Source: Coriaria nepalensis (taxonomy: Eukaryota; Streptophyta; Magnoliopsida; Cucurbitales; Coriariaceae). Taken from it: a DNA stretch of 64,000 bases. Positions within the stretch are counted from its first letter, which is position 1; every line of letters begins with the position of its first letter. Location: the NCBI GenBank assembly GCA_027186245.1, contig CP114486.1:4555501-4619500 (forward strand). Direction: 5' to 3'. The position numbers were made by a program, and so were the translations under genes. Of this stretch, positions 41,594 to 55,345 are shown piece after piece. Below the pieces are notes generated by a model. That model was given only the letters and a program-made list of their open reading frames with translations, did no database searches and was not told the DNA's origin.

Positions 41594-43049
41594 GCATTTT
41601 ACTATCTATATCTTCCGGATTTTCTTTTTTTTGGCCAAAAGGCTGCACCCCTGACTTTTTATGAACTTGATGCTGCATTCTAGTTTTCAAAACCAGATAA
41701 GTTTTGACCAATTATCGATCATGTAGAACAATGAATTGAGCCTTTTTATATTTTAGCTGTTTTGTTACACGTAAGCAACAGTTTGTGACGTTAGGCCTTT
41801 TAATTTCTTAATTAGCTTACATAAAAAAATCACTATGCTTTGGTATAACTTAAATGAGCCCCATCTCAATGTTATCTTCGTATGATTGCCTGATTCGTAT
41901 GTATGTTCAATATATATATATATATATATATACAGTAATGGGAACAAGCTGGTTTTGATGAATATAATGTAAGAAAAAGATAATATAATACAAAAAATAA
42001 AAGATTTATATATATATCACCTAAAGGAAGAAGGTTAAGGAGATAAAGACGAGTATATTGTGACGTTATATTAATTATTCATTGGTGGCCAATGGGTCGA
42101 TTAATAATTGAGAAACAAAGTAAAGGTCATATGTCAGCAATTAAGTCATCGTTCGGATCAAATTAGCGTTTTTTTTTGTTTTTTGGAAGAGCGTTTAAAT
42201 CATGATTTAGATTCAACCATATCATCAAAAGCAATATGCAAACAACATGTGCTAGCAGGAGTGGTCAACTTTTCGGAAAACTTTTTTGTATGGATTTGAT
42301 TTTTGCGTTAATAACTTACTAGATCTTCTTTTTGATCCCCAAAAAAGGAAATATATATATCTTCAATTTAGAAAACATGGGTAATTTGTTTTATCAAATG
42401 GGAACTCTACTTTCGCGTAATTGACCAAAAAATTTTTTTTGAATTTTTGCCTAAATAGAACACACACCTCTGACCTTATAGTACAGGGTGTATAAAGAAT
42501 TGTTCACTTAATGATAAAGAATTATATTTAATAAAGTTATTGGTTGAAAATATATTTTTTTTAATTATAAATTTAGAAATAAATCATTTTCTTAGAAGTT
42601 AGAAGTAGTTGTTTTCACTTTTCAAGACAGTAAATGGAAAAACTCTACAACGTCACCTCTGACCTCTCTACGTCTCCGTCTTTCCCCCTTTAGCCGTCCG
42701 ATTAATCTATCTCCCTTTTGCTCTTCCCCACCCTTTTCTCCTTTTCCCTCTCCTCTCTCTCTCTCTCTCTACGACTGTCTGATCATTCTGCTCGAGACCT
42801 AGAACTCATGAACTATCAGAGCTCGAGAAGCAATGCTGCCTGGTAATCTGTTATCACCAATTCACCTGCCCCCTACTCTTCACTCTAGCTCCTAGCTTCC
42901 CTCTTAACAGCCAATTCCTCCTCTCCTCTTTCTCTCCCACACGATCAATAAATACGCCTAAAACCCTCACCTTTTTCTCTCCGACACGATCAATTCTACT
43001 CATAATTGAACATAGAAAGGAGAGTTAAGAAGAAGACTAAGAAGGAAAG
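41594..43049. other. Intergenic plus CYP710A leader
   Basis: AT-rich DNA containing an (AT)n run at 41911-41933. It is followed by a CT-rich stretch (about 42650-42980) that is probably the CYP710A core promoter and 5' UTR. Confidence 0.5.
41911..41933. repeat. (AT)n microsatellite
   Basis: A pure run of about 11 AT units. Confidence 0.85.
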
Positions 43050-44585
43050 ATGGATTACCTGCTCTCCGCCCTCTTCTCCTCTCCCACTCTCCCTTACCTC
43101 GTTTCTTTGATTTTTCTGCTTCTATTTCTGGACCAGATCTCATACTTGAAGAAGAAACGCGGGGTTCCTGGCCCTTCCATGGTCGTTCCTTTCTTAGGTA
43201 ACGCTATCCCATTGGTCCGTCAACCCACTCGCTTCTGGGAGCTCCAATCAACTATTGCCAAGTCATCCGGCCTCGGTTTCTCGGCTAACTATATCATCGG
43301 CAAGTTCATTGTGTTTCTCCGTGATACAGAGCTGTCGCACAAGATTTTCGCCAATGTACGGCCCGATGCTTTCACTGTTGTGGGCCACCCCTTCGGCAAG
43401 AAGCTTTTCGGCGAGCATAATATGATTTACATGACCGGCCAGGAGCACAAGGATCTCCGCCGTCGCATCGCTCCTAACTTCTCCCCTAATGCTCTCTCTA
43501 CCTACACCGCGTTGCAGCAGATTATCATCGTCAGGCACCTCAAGCTGTGGGAGAAGTTATCCACTAAAGACGCGTCCATGCCGATCACGTTGAGGTTTCT
43601 CGTCCGTGATATGAATCTGGAGACCTCGCAGGATGTGTTTGTGGGGCCTTACTTGGGCCGTGAGGCCCGACAGAGGTTCAACGTCGATTATAATCTGTTC
43701 AATGTCGGACTTATGACTCTGCCCTTGGATTTACCCGGAATGGCGTTTCGAAATGCGAGGCTCGCCGTTGACCGGCTGGTGCAAACGCTAGCTGGATGTA
43801 CGGAGCAGAGCAAAGTGAAAATGGCGAAAGGAGAAGAAGAGCCTACGTGCTTGATTGACTTCTGGACTCAGGAGCTGGTGAAGGAGCTCGAGGCTGCGGC
43901 TAAAGCCGGCGAGCCTCTGCCGGCTAACACTGGAAACATCGAGATTGGCTCGTATCTCTTCGATTTCCTCTTCGCAGCTCAAGATGCTTCGACTTCGTCC
44001 CTGCTCTGGGCTGTTACGCTCCTCGATTCTCATCCTGATGTCTTGGCGAAGGTTCGGAAAGAAGTGCTGAGATTCTGGTCACCGGAATCGGACACGCTCC
44101 TCACCGGAGAGCAGATTATGCAGATGAAATACACTCAAGCTGTGGCGCGTGAGGTTATCAGGTACAGAGCTCCGGCGACTATGGTCCCACACATTGCCAA
44201 TGTGGACTTCCCGCTGACTCAATCTTACACGATTCCTAAGGGAACAATCGTGTTCCCGTCCGTATTCGAGTCGTCGTTTCAGGGATTCACCAAACCGGAC
44301 CGTTTCGATCCGGAGCGGTTTTCAGTCGAGCGAGAAGAAGAGCTGATATATAAACGAAACTACCTGGCGTTCGGGGCTGGGTCCCACCACTGTGTAGGAC
44401 AACGGTATGCCCTGAATCACCTGGTTCTCTTCATCGCTATGTTCTCCACGCTGCTTGATTTCAAGAGGCATAGAACGGACGGTTGTGATGATATCGTGTA
44501 TATACCTACAATCTGCCCTAAGGACGATTGCAAGGTTTACCTCAGTAGGCGTTGCACAAGGTATCCCAACCTTTCGTTGAAGTAA
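43050..44585 (+). CDS. CYP710A: Cytochrome P450 CYP710A, sterol C-22 desaturase
   Basis: An intronless 511-residue ER-anchored P450 that introduces the C-22 double bond, turning beta-sitosterol into stigmasterol and 24-epi-campesterol into brassicasterol. An N-terminal membrane anchor (residues about 8-29) precedes the Pro-rich hinge [18 protein letters not shown]710-typical blocks follow: [40 protein letters not shown]. The I-helix reads [15 protein letters not shown], with Gln-Asp-Ala-Ser in place of the common AGxDT. The K-helix is [17 protein letters not shown] (ExxR). The heme loop is [11 protein letters not shown] with the ligand Cys at 448. The closest alternative would be a fungal CYP61-like name for the same reaction. 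Codon use is GC-richer than the surroundings. Confidence 0.95.
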   Translation: MDYLLSALFSSPTLPYLVSLIFLLLFLDQISYLKKKRGVPGPSMVVPFLGNAIPLVRQPTRFWELQSTIAKSSGLGFSANYIIGKFIVFLRDTELSHKIFANVRPDAFTVVGHPFGKKLFGEHNMIYMTGQEHKDLRRRIAPNFSPNALSTYTALQQIIIVRHLKLWEKLSTKDASMPITLRFLVRDMNLETSQDVFVGPYLGREARQRFNVDYNLFNVGLMTLPLDLPGMAFRNARLAVDRLVQTLAGCTEQSKVKMAKGEEEPTCLIDFWTQELVKELEAAAKAGEPLPANTGNIEIGSYLFDFLFAAQDASTSSLLWAVTLLDSHPDVLAKVRKEVLRFWSPESDTLLTGEQIMQMKYTQAVAREVIRYRAPATMVPHIANVDFPLTQSYTIPKGTIVFPSVFESSFQGFTKPDRFDPERFSVEREEELIYKRNYLAFGAGSHHCVGQRYALNHLVLFIAMFSTLLDFKRHRTDGCDDIVYIPTICPKDDCKVYLSRRCTRYPNLSLK

Positions 44586-47500
44586 ACGAAATGTCCATTT
44601 CCTTTCTGCAACATTTTCTTTTTCCCGGTTCAAAAGAACCAAAAAACAAAAGCCTGTGTTGCATGTTCAATGCCCCTCTGGAAGCTTCGATTCGACATTG
44701 GTCCAACATTGTGTTGTCTTTTTTCTTTTTCTTTTTCTTTTTTAATTTATTTTATTTGTATTAATAATAAGATTGTGGTCATGTAAAACAGAGGGCTATG
44801 ATTCTTGTGAGAAAAAGTATGGGGGGTGGGGGTTGTCATTGATTGGTTGGATTATTGGGAGTGAGAAAAATCGAATTAAAAAAAATAAAAAATAAAAAAT
44901 AAAAAATTGTGGTTGTATTTTAATATTGAAAATTTGGATGCAAGTAATATGAGGCGTCGAAAAAGATAGGTAAGGAATCTTTGTAGTCAAATGTGCAATA
45001 ACCGTAGAGACATAATTGGTCGGAACCTATGGCTCCTAAGGTTATTGGAATCTCCTTTTGAGGGGCTAGCTTTGAAGTTATTAATAGAGTTTGACGAGAA
45101 GATTAGTGGACACCTCTAGTAGTGTTCTAGAATGCGATTGATAATATAGATAGATGTATTTGATGATACATGTTCACGTGCCGTCGCGGTCGACTTTTAT
45201 ATCATCCTCGTCTTTACCAATAGGGCGCTAGTAGAGCTGCGATGCTCTGTTTCTTTGCCTGTTTTTTGAACATGAAAAGTGAAAAGTGGTGGTTATGGTG
45301 ATGGCCCACGTCCATCGTACTAGCAACGTCAGTGGCCCTCACATGCCCCCATTTTACTTTCATTTGGTCAAACGTCAAAAAGAAGCCCTAATTTTACAGC
45401 TCACGTAAAAAGAACAAAACAAGTGCTATCATTGTCATTCTCTCATTGGTGTTGGTGTGGGGCCAGCCGGCCAGGTAGTATTTACGATTTACGAGAATAT
45501 TCAGATTAGGCCCAATCTTCATTTTTATTTTTCATTTTTATTTACGACTTGTTCTTTTCTTCACTCGTGAGACATATTTATTCGAGAGTAATTAAGAGAT
45601 TAGATATTAGAGAAGAATCAGCCTAACTTCCTCAATCATCGGGATTATATATAAAGTGAAACCTACTGTGATATTAAAATATGTATTTTATTATTAGAAG
45701 ATTTGTTGATAGAGAATTCGAATGAGACATTACGGAAAAAGTTAAAAGGTTGAATAATTTGAATTTTTTTTATTTGAATAAGGTAAAATCAAGTGACTTC
45801 TCGGATAATATCCAATTGGCCGCTAGGCAGCTAAAAAGTACGGGTGGCCACCTAGCCTCTAACACCAAACCTCGACCAATTGGAAAACACGAGCATGTGG
45901 CCCTTGTGCGTGGGGTGGTCGATTTTGGCATATCCGGGCTATATTATGAGAATATTTCATGCTATTTGGTCCCTTTTTAGGTTTTTTCAAGAATAATTCT
46001 ACAAAAGTGAAGGAGGCTTTTGCAAATTTTAGGGATTAATTTGTAAAAATTAAGAATTGACCTACAAGATAGAAGAAAACTTTAACCCATTTAAAAGGGT
46101 TTTTAGCAATTTCAATGGCCCACCTACAAAATAGAGAATCCAAGTTGACTAATTTAATGGATTAACCATCAAAACGATGACTTTTCAATGATTAAACCAT
46201 AAAATTCGAACCGAAGAGACTCTTTCAGGCGACTTGCCACGTAAATCATCCGCCGCTTATAAATAGCACCTCCTGCCAAGTGAAAAAGATAGGAGACAAA
46301 CAAAATATATCAAACAATCAATACAACACTCAGACGGTGAATTCATTCTCTCTTCTAAGGCTTCACGCCCTGAATAATCTTTTAAGGCTCTGACCTTGAA
46401 GAAATTTCTCTCGAGATTATTGTTTGCGATGCAAACACTCCATCTTTTGAGTCTAAGTAACAACACTCATTTACCGTCCAAAATTCAACTTAATAATCAT
46501 GTTAGTATGTTGCTTAGTAAATCTTGGTATCCGAAATTAATGTAAGTTGAGTATATTATCCTACTTTTTTTTGTCCTATAATTTAGTCAAATTAATTTAA
46601 TAGACGATTTAATCATTAATAATATATATATTATTTAATCAAAGTTAGTTATATAATTTCTCTAATATCTTATTAATTTATAAATAATTTAATATTTTAT
46701 TAATAATTAAATTAATATAAATTATAAATACAAATAAATTAAGATATACAAAATAAAAATAAAATTCAATTTCAAATTCTTGGACCAAAATATAATCAAT
46801 ATAATTTATATATATCCATAATAAATTAAATTCTCTCTCGTTTATAAAGTCGATCTCACATTTCACATTATATTGAATATTAAATTTTGATTTATCATCT
46901 AAAAAAAATAACTTCGTAGAATATAGTAGTACCTCGATATCATAGCTATTAGCACGGCTAGGCCCTGGGGCCCTAGATAGATCAATACGAAGTAATGAAA
47001 GCATACGACAGCACTACATATGTACTTAACCTTTTCCGATGATTGGTTTGTTGCTGTTGTCGGTTTATAATAATCCAATTTTTACTATTTATAACGGTAG
47101 GATAGGATGTAAGACTAGCCGACATAGACATATATATGCAGGTGGGGGGAACTATTTCACATATACACTGCCCACAGCCTGTCAATATCGTGTCGGATCT
47201 ATTAAAATATTTAAAATTGATTCATAGAATAATATATATATATATTTTTAAAGAAAATATAATAATATTAAATTAAATTTTCATTTTTTTTAATAATAAT
47301 AATTTTTAACTATTTAATTTGTTTTTTATTATTTTTTAAATATTTTATTTATGTACTTAGAATCATATTAAAATTATATAAAGTTTAAAATTAGTTTCTA
47401 AAATTTTATAAATACTAAAATTAATATATAATATATCAAAAATATAATTAAAATGATTGTCATTGAGATTTAAAGTTAGAAAGAATATAAAATAATGGGT

Positions 47501-48696
47501 AAAAAACTAAAATTATGAATTAGTTCTAAATATATTATTTTTGTTTAGATAATATATGATATTTTTAGTTTAGTATTCATAAATTTTAGATGTTATTTTT
47601 TAATTATAAATTTATAATATGATTCATAGGACCAAAACCGAAAATTTTAAAAATATTAAAGATAAAATCGAACTCTTAAAAAGTTTAGGGACAAAAATTA
47701 ATAAATAATAAAAATTTAAAGATAAAAATAAAAAATTAATTTTAAATTGATTATAAAATAATAATATTTTATGAAATTTTATTATAGAAAATAAAAATTA
47801 ATACATTACATAATTTTATGTAAAATCACCATATGATACGATATGTATAAGTGAACTAGATACCGTATCGTTATAACGGTTATAGTATTGTTGCTCCATC
47901 GTTTTCTTGTAAAAAGGAGGCGGCCAAACGATAAAAAATTTCGGCTGATATATTATATATATATATGAAGTTAAATTATTCATTTTGTCTTTGCCTCTAA
48001 ATTTTTAAAATTTTTTAAATATTTCATGGTCATACTTATAATCAATTTATATGTTATTAAGAAAATTTGGATAATACACATTTAACATTGTACGGAGCTT
48101 CACCTTTTGTACCCCTATACGTTGTTACACATTTACACATTTAATTCCCAACAAAACATACATATTTAGTGAGAATTACTCTAACTATTCATTTACTTAA
48201 ATATTTTACATATTTTTTAAATTTTATTATAATATTAGACCTATTAAAAATTTATGGCTACATTTTTAGTTAGATGGTTGCTCTAATGTCCAAATCTAAT
48301 TCTACATTGGTTTGTTTAGATTTTCTTTCAGAGACCTAAGTAATGTTTCTTAAATATGTTGGGCTTCCTTCCTTTTAATTGTCTCATCTCTTTGTATATA
48401 TAGGTTATATTTCTACTTCTTGGGCCATGAGGTTTTGGCCCATTTCAGATGAAACATCTCTATTCTATAGTATTCGGATTTTGCCCTTATTTTCCTGGCC
48501 CAGTAACAAATCCAGTTCCCATACGATTCACACAAAACCAACCGTAAAAGAAGCTATCGATCAAACCTTATAATGAAAGTCCGTACGTAATCGTACACAT
48601 TCTCCCTCGAAAATTCATATCCTACTTCCTCCTCCAATTCTAAATCACTAAAAGAATCCTCTAAATTAATCATTTTTCCAATTTTTCTCTTCGAAT
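44586..48696. other. Long intergenic region
   Basis: AT-rich with no supported gene in 4.1 kb. A TATA-like TATAAATAGC at 46257-46266 followed by a leader-like stretch and TTGGTATCCGAAA at about 46523 hints at an old retroelement LTR, but I found no partner. The end holds the RPL18a-like promoter. Confidence 0.45.
48421..48502 (+). promoter_or_regulatory. Site II cluster upstream of RPL18a-like gene
   Basis: TGGGCC at 48421, GGCCCA at about 48437 and GGCCCA at 48497 lie 190-280 bp before the start codon, as in translation-related plant promoters. Confidence 0.5.
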
Positions 48697-50567
48697 ATGA
48701 GCGAGGAGGGAAAAAGTAGGTTGGTGGCCGGCGAGCCTCAGGGACAGAACTACTACGGCACGTTTCAAGGCGTCGCCAACTACTATCCTCCGGTTTCGGC
48801 ACCGGCTCCAGCTCCGGAGCCGCTGGCTCATCCTGTCGTCGGTTTTCCTCAGCCTATTGCTCCTCCAGGAGTCGGCGCTTACCCGCCGTGCCAGCACCAC
48901 CATCACTATGCTTACCCAGTTATTCCAGGTACGGAACCTCTATTTCCGTGAAATTTTGAGTCTAATTTGATGTTTTATGTTTTATACGGTTACGATGGCT
49001 TCGTTATTCTGATTGATATTGAGTCCCTTTTTTTAATTTTGCGTGAAATATGTACAGGTTTTGGTATTATTGGAGAAGTATAGTTGTTGTTTAGCTTAGA
49101 TTGACGTCGTTCTTGAGAAATTATGCAGATTGCTATGTGGCCTCCAATAATATTAATTAGGAAAAGGTTTGAAGTGGAAATGAGCTCTTATGTGATTTCT
49201 CGAGTTAGTTTTGATTGATGATTTGCTCGGACGATAGTGATCGTAAGCATGTGAGGGAGGGTGCTCGTTATATATTTGCTGGTTCTCTATTGACACACGA
49301 CTTGTTCCACTCATATTCAAAAACGAAAATCCATTGGACCACATCTGAAGGAGAGACTGTATAAGTACTGCTTTTTGTTGCTAGATGTTTTCCTATTTCC
49401 CGTGTATTGCATGATCGACAAATGCAAAGTGATAGGCTCGTGTTTCATGCAGTAATAATATTTGCTATATATTGTTTTCATGTGTTTGATGATATTAGTA
49501 TGATGCATATCTCGAATGGTTCTTGTGTAAAACTTTCCATTCTATTTTGAATAGTTATTAGATATGCTTTTGTAGACAGAAGATTTTGTTTTTGCTTATC
49601 CTCCTTGTAAAATTTACCGTTTTGTTTATGGTTAAGGTTATGCAGTCGTTCCAGGAAGACCTCTCAGAGAACCTCGTCTCCCATTCTGTGGGATTGGCAT
49701 TGGCTGGTTATTGTAAGTTTCTTCATATTGAAAATCACTTCATTCTATCTCTCTCTCTTTTTTTTTTTTTTTCTTAAATCACATTCTTCCAGAAAAATTA
49801 TTATCAATATAGGTGAAATTTCCTTGTTTCGATTTTAAGCAGTAACTATTTGAACTTTGTCAATTGATAACTTGAGTGGACTGTTAACCTCAAACATGTG
49901 TGATTGAATAATGATTTCACCGTTAGTGACTATTGAGTTTGTGTTTCTCTGCAAGGTTTATAGCTGGGTTCTTCCTTGGCGGGATCCCATGGTATGTTGG
50001 AACTTTTATCTTACTATGTGTACGAATGGACTACAGGGAGAAACCTGGATGTGTTGCCTGCCTAGTAGCGGTAAGTGTTCAGCGCCATCATTCTCAAATA
50101 TTTTGGCACGGCTCTTCACTATAATTGTGGGTAGTATAATAACACATGTACTGCTAGATAAAAAAAACATGGAGCAGCATTTTTCTTGTACTGAAATTCT
50201 GCATCCATAAGGTTCTGAACTTTGCCAAATATATATATATATATATATTTATGACCCCGTTACTTGTGGCTATATGATAACTTGCATCTTTTTTCTGAGT
50301 AAGAAAATTCTCATTTGTCCGAATAGTTGTATTTAGATTTAGATCACAGTAGGAAGGGTCCGGCAGTAATAACATCCTGTAGTTAAGAATCACATCGCAA
50401 TTTGAGTAGCATAAGCTAAATATTTAAATCGCCACATCGGGAGTTTCTTATTTTGTTCAAATACGTTGCATCGGAATCTTAACTTCTTTCATTGTCTTCA
50501 TGCACAGACTGTTCTTGCTGTGGTGGCTTTAACGCTTGGGGTGACAAGGAGTGCTCATGCCTGGTAA
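48697..50567 (+). CDS. RPL18a-like small membrane protein
   Basis: A member of the plant '60S ribosomal protein L18a-like' family. Despite the name it is not a ribosome component by sequence. Exons: 48697-48928, 49637-49706, 49956-50070, 50508-50567 (158 residues, GT-AG introns). The N-terminal half is a Pro/Tyr/His-rich disordered region (YYGTFQGVANYYPP, GFPQPIAPPGV, a His run). Next comes the family signature VPGRPLREPRLPFCGIGIGW, and then two predicted membrane helices (FIAGFFLGGIPWYVGTFILL and TVLAVVALTLGV) around a Cys-containing loop (PGCVACLVA). Function is not established from sequence. It sits 840 bp upstream of true RPL18a on the same strand, an arrangement I recall also in Arabidopsis, which likely explains the name. 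Confidence 0.9.
50221..50249. repeat. (AT)n run in RPL18a-like intron 3
   Basis: A short AT dinucleotide run following AACTTTGCCAA. Confidence 0.75.
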
Positions 50568-51129
50568 AAACCTTAATCTGCACAAAACAATTGTACATCT
50601 CGTATCAGTCGAGCAATCATTCGAGTAAATAGATGGTGGGGGTTTCTGTAATATACATACATATATCTATAGATATATATGTTAAACATTCTGGCATAAT
50701 GTGTTCTATAATGTCCTTGTTCAATCTAACGCAGTGGACGACTAATATAGACTATTTTACGAGTCTGAAGGATTTTGAGTAAAATTTCTGTCTGAAACTC
50801 AAGTCATAACGTGGTATATTCCGACGGAGTCGCATTGAACCCCATAATTAAGCTTGATGGATTGAAATCAACCTAAACTGTACAATCGTTTTAGTACGTT
50901 CCCTTACCGGTGTATTAAAATGGCTTGTGGTTTCGACTGTGAAATTGTCAGGATTTATTTGTAATATGATATATGCTGATTAATTATAGTGACTGGAAAC
51001 ATACAAAAAACGCACGTGCATATGGAATCGAGAAAGACAAGAAAAAGCATCCCAAGGGGAAACTGTAGTAGGTGACTCCTTGGTTTGGGTTCAAGTTTGT
51101 AAGATGATATTATTGATTTTTATAGATGG

Positions 51130-51241
51130 AATTGGGCCACATAGCCCAAATAGCCCAAGGTTATCCCTCAGCCTCAATATTACCCAAATAGACCAGGATC
51201 AACAGCTTATCATTGGGCCTATAAGCTATGCATTGGGCCTT
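51130..51241 (+). promoter_or_regulatory. Site II cluster in RPL18a promoter
   Basis: TTGGGCC (about 51132), two GCCCAA (about 51145 and 51154) and two ATTGGGCCT (about 51212 and 51232) occur within 110 bp. A reverse telo-box-like TTAGGGGTTTT follows near 51296. The combination of Site II with telo-box is the standard plant ribosomal-protein promoter design. Confidence 0.7.
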
Positions 51242-51405
51242 CCTTTGCCTTTGAGAAAGATTAACCCACGTGTACTCTAACCCATCTGGTACGAGTTAGG
51301 GGTTTTCTTCTACCTCATATATAAACGAAAACCTTATTCTCCGTCCCTGCTTCCCCTAGTACTTCGAGAGCGAGAGACAGACCGGCGAGCCCCTCCCTAT
51401 CAGAA

Positions 51406-53128
<1,723 letters not shown>

Positions 53129-55345
53129 TTTTCATGTCTGTTTGTGTTTGTCTATCAAACAAGGGATAAGATAATGTTGGATTGCAGTTCTATTTTTAAT
53201 TCTTTGGTAGAAACAATTTTGTCTCTTTTGTCAACAGGGTGTACTTTTTTCTCATTTGAGTATTTTTGGACCATCGTAATATGTTGTATCTGTTTTGAGC
53301 ACTTCTCCAGAATTTCTGTTTATCCATCTTAAAATTCCAACTTGCTGCTTATCCAAAACATTTCGGAGGAGAGCGATCAATATAAGTTTCATATATTATA
53401 TTTATTATCCTTCACATTTTATCCGGGTGCTCTCAGTTTATGGTAGACTAATTGCGGTACACATTGTGTCTGGGTTCATTTTTCAGTAGTTTATGGTATA
53501 CTAAGTGCGGGAGGGGTGAGATGGTCTCTTTTGCTATATTTTTGAAGATTTATTGGATCCAAATTAGTAATGATAATGCAATTGGGTAATTATGAGTATC
53601 ACTAATTAACGATTTGATGTATCAACCTCCATCTTTTTCAGAACCGTCGCAATCAAGATATCCATTTCTAAGACCAAATGAAAAAGAGATTAGTAATCAA
53701 CCTCACTCCACTTTGTCTTTTATTTACCAAAACCTCGTCCTTTTTATCTTTCTACCTCTTCTTGCTCGGAAAAACCTCTCCCTTTTTCATTTATCGTTTG
53801 ATCTAGGATTAAGTGAGTACATGTGGATGCAAAAGGGTAATCATTCTTCTTCCCATCTACATTTTGGAAAAAAGAAAAAAAAAAAAGTGAAGTATCAGAG
53901 AAATGGTAGTAACTATTTATTATTAAAGAATTTTTTGGGTAAAATAGACATATCAAATTTTATATAAATTTAATATAATAATATAAAATAAATATATAGA
54001 TATAATTAAAATAAATCAACCTATCATTTATTAAAAATTTCTCAATATTATTATTATTATTATTATTATTAAACACCTCCACAAAAGTCCCCTCCTTTTT
54101 TCTTTGTGAGAAATCATGAAAGTGAAGAACCAGTTGCAGGTGCTTGAGTGCATGCAGGTGGTGGGACCATATGCATCATCTACTCATAAAGAACCCAGTT
54201 TCGTTCAAATATGAAACTTGCTTTACTATATCTTCTTATGTAATTGGCCAAAGTGGGTTAGTTGAATCTAACTAATTAAATGTTAGTTTGAGATCAAAAT
54301 TTAATCTGGGTATAGTTCTTAAATACTCGTTTGAGCTTAAAATCCAGGCAGACAAAAATTTAATTGAAACCCATTTGCTTAGGACACATCAAATTCCAGT
54401 TTCAACCACATAATTACAGAAACTGAATCCAAATAGGCAATAGTGTAGGCTAGGGCTAACACAATTTAAGTACACTGCAAACGAAAAATGGAGGATATTA
54501 TTGTAAGCAAATATGGTGTGGGGGACAGGATGTTTGGACATCTCACATGATCAGTTAGGTTTTGTATATATATAGAGAGGTTTTTTTTTTTTTTTTTTAA
54601 ATCCTTTTGGGACTTGGTCTAGGTTGATATGATATTGCTGCTCTTTAGTTGAACAATTTTATATGGTGTACCTGTTATCTTCATCATTTCTTATATATTC
54701 ATTATCTTTTCTTTATTTGATTCACATTTTTTCATATTATTTAAACTTTGGTAATCGATAAGAAATATAGAAATTTAACTAATCTTTTTTATATATTAAA
54801 TTTTTAATTTTTTAATTTTTTTCAAACGCGAAATATATTCTCATCAAGACGAGGTTAAATTCACTAACATAAAATGAGCAGTAGAGATGCAAGGCTTGTA
54901 TGCTTGATTCACTCCTACAACTCTATAAATTGAGTACTTATTATAAGTCAATTACTTATTACATAAAAATGTTGAAAGATTACACAAAACAAGCATTATG
55001 TTATTCATTTTATATATACAATATCAACTCACAATCTATTAGGATCTTGACTTTTCATCTGTAAAATGACTACCCCAAGAAAAAGGTCTCCGAAATTTCA
55101 ACCCCACATTGTTGAAATTGGGTGGACTCATCCTTTTATCTCTTTTTGGATGATCTTCTTTTTCTCCACATGAAATTGAAAATAAGTAATAGCCTAAGGC
55201 ACCCTACTACTAGTCTCTCCTATAAGGCTGGCTATAAGGAAAGATATATAATAAGCTCAAACTTAAAAAGAGCGAGATAGAGAGAGAGAGAGAGAGAGAG
55301 AGTGAGAAGGTTTTTCTACTCATCTTGATCATAAGAGGTTTAAGA
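53129..55345. other. Intergenic, no gene recognised
   Basis: RPL18a 3' UTR, then AT-rich DNA with a (TTA)n run at about 54048-54071 and a T-tract at 54581-54599. No exon-like coding segment was found. The 5' UTR of the next gene carries a GA microsatellite. Confidence 0.5.
55276..55302. repeat. (GA)n microsatellite in cytochrome b561 gene leader
   Basis: About 13 GA/AG units, 44-70 bp before the start codon. Confidence 0.85.

Noticed and set aside
46200..46530. Possible solo LTR (TATAAATAGC, leader-like sequence, TTGGTATCCGAAA)
   Set aside because: No second LTR, no clear ends and no target duplication.
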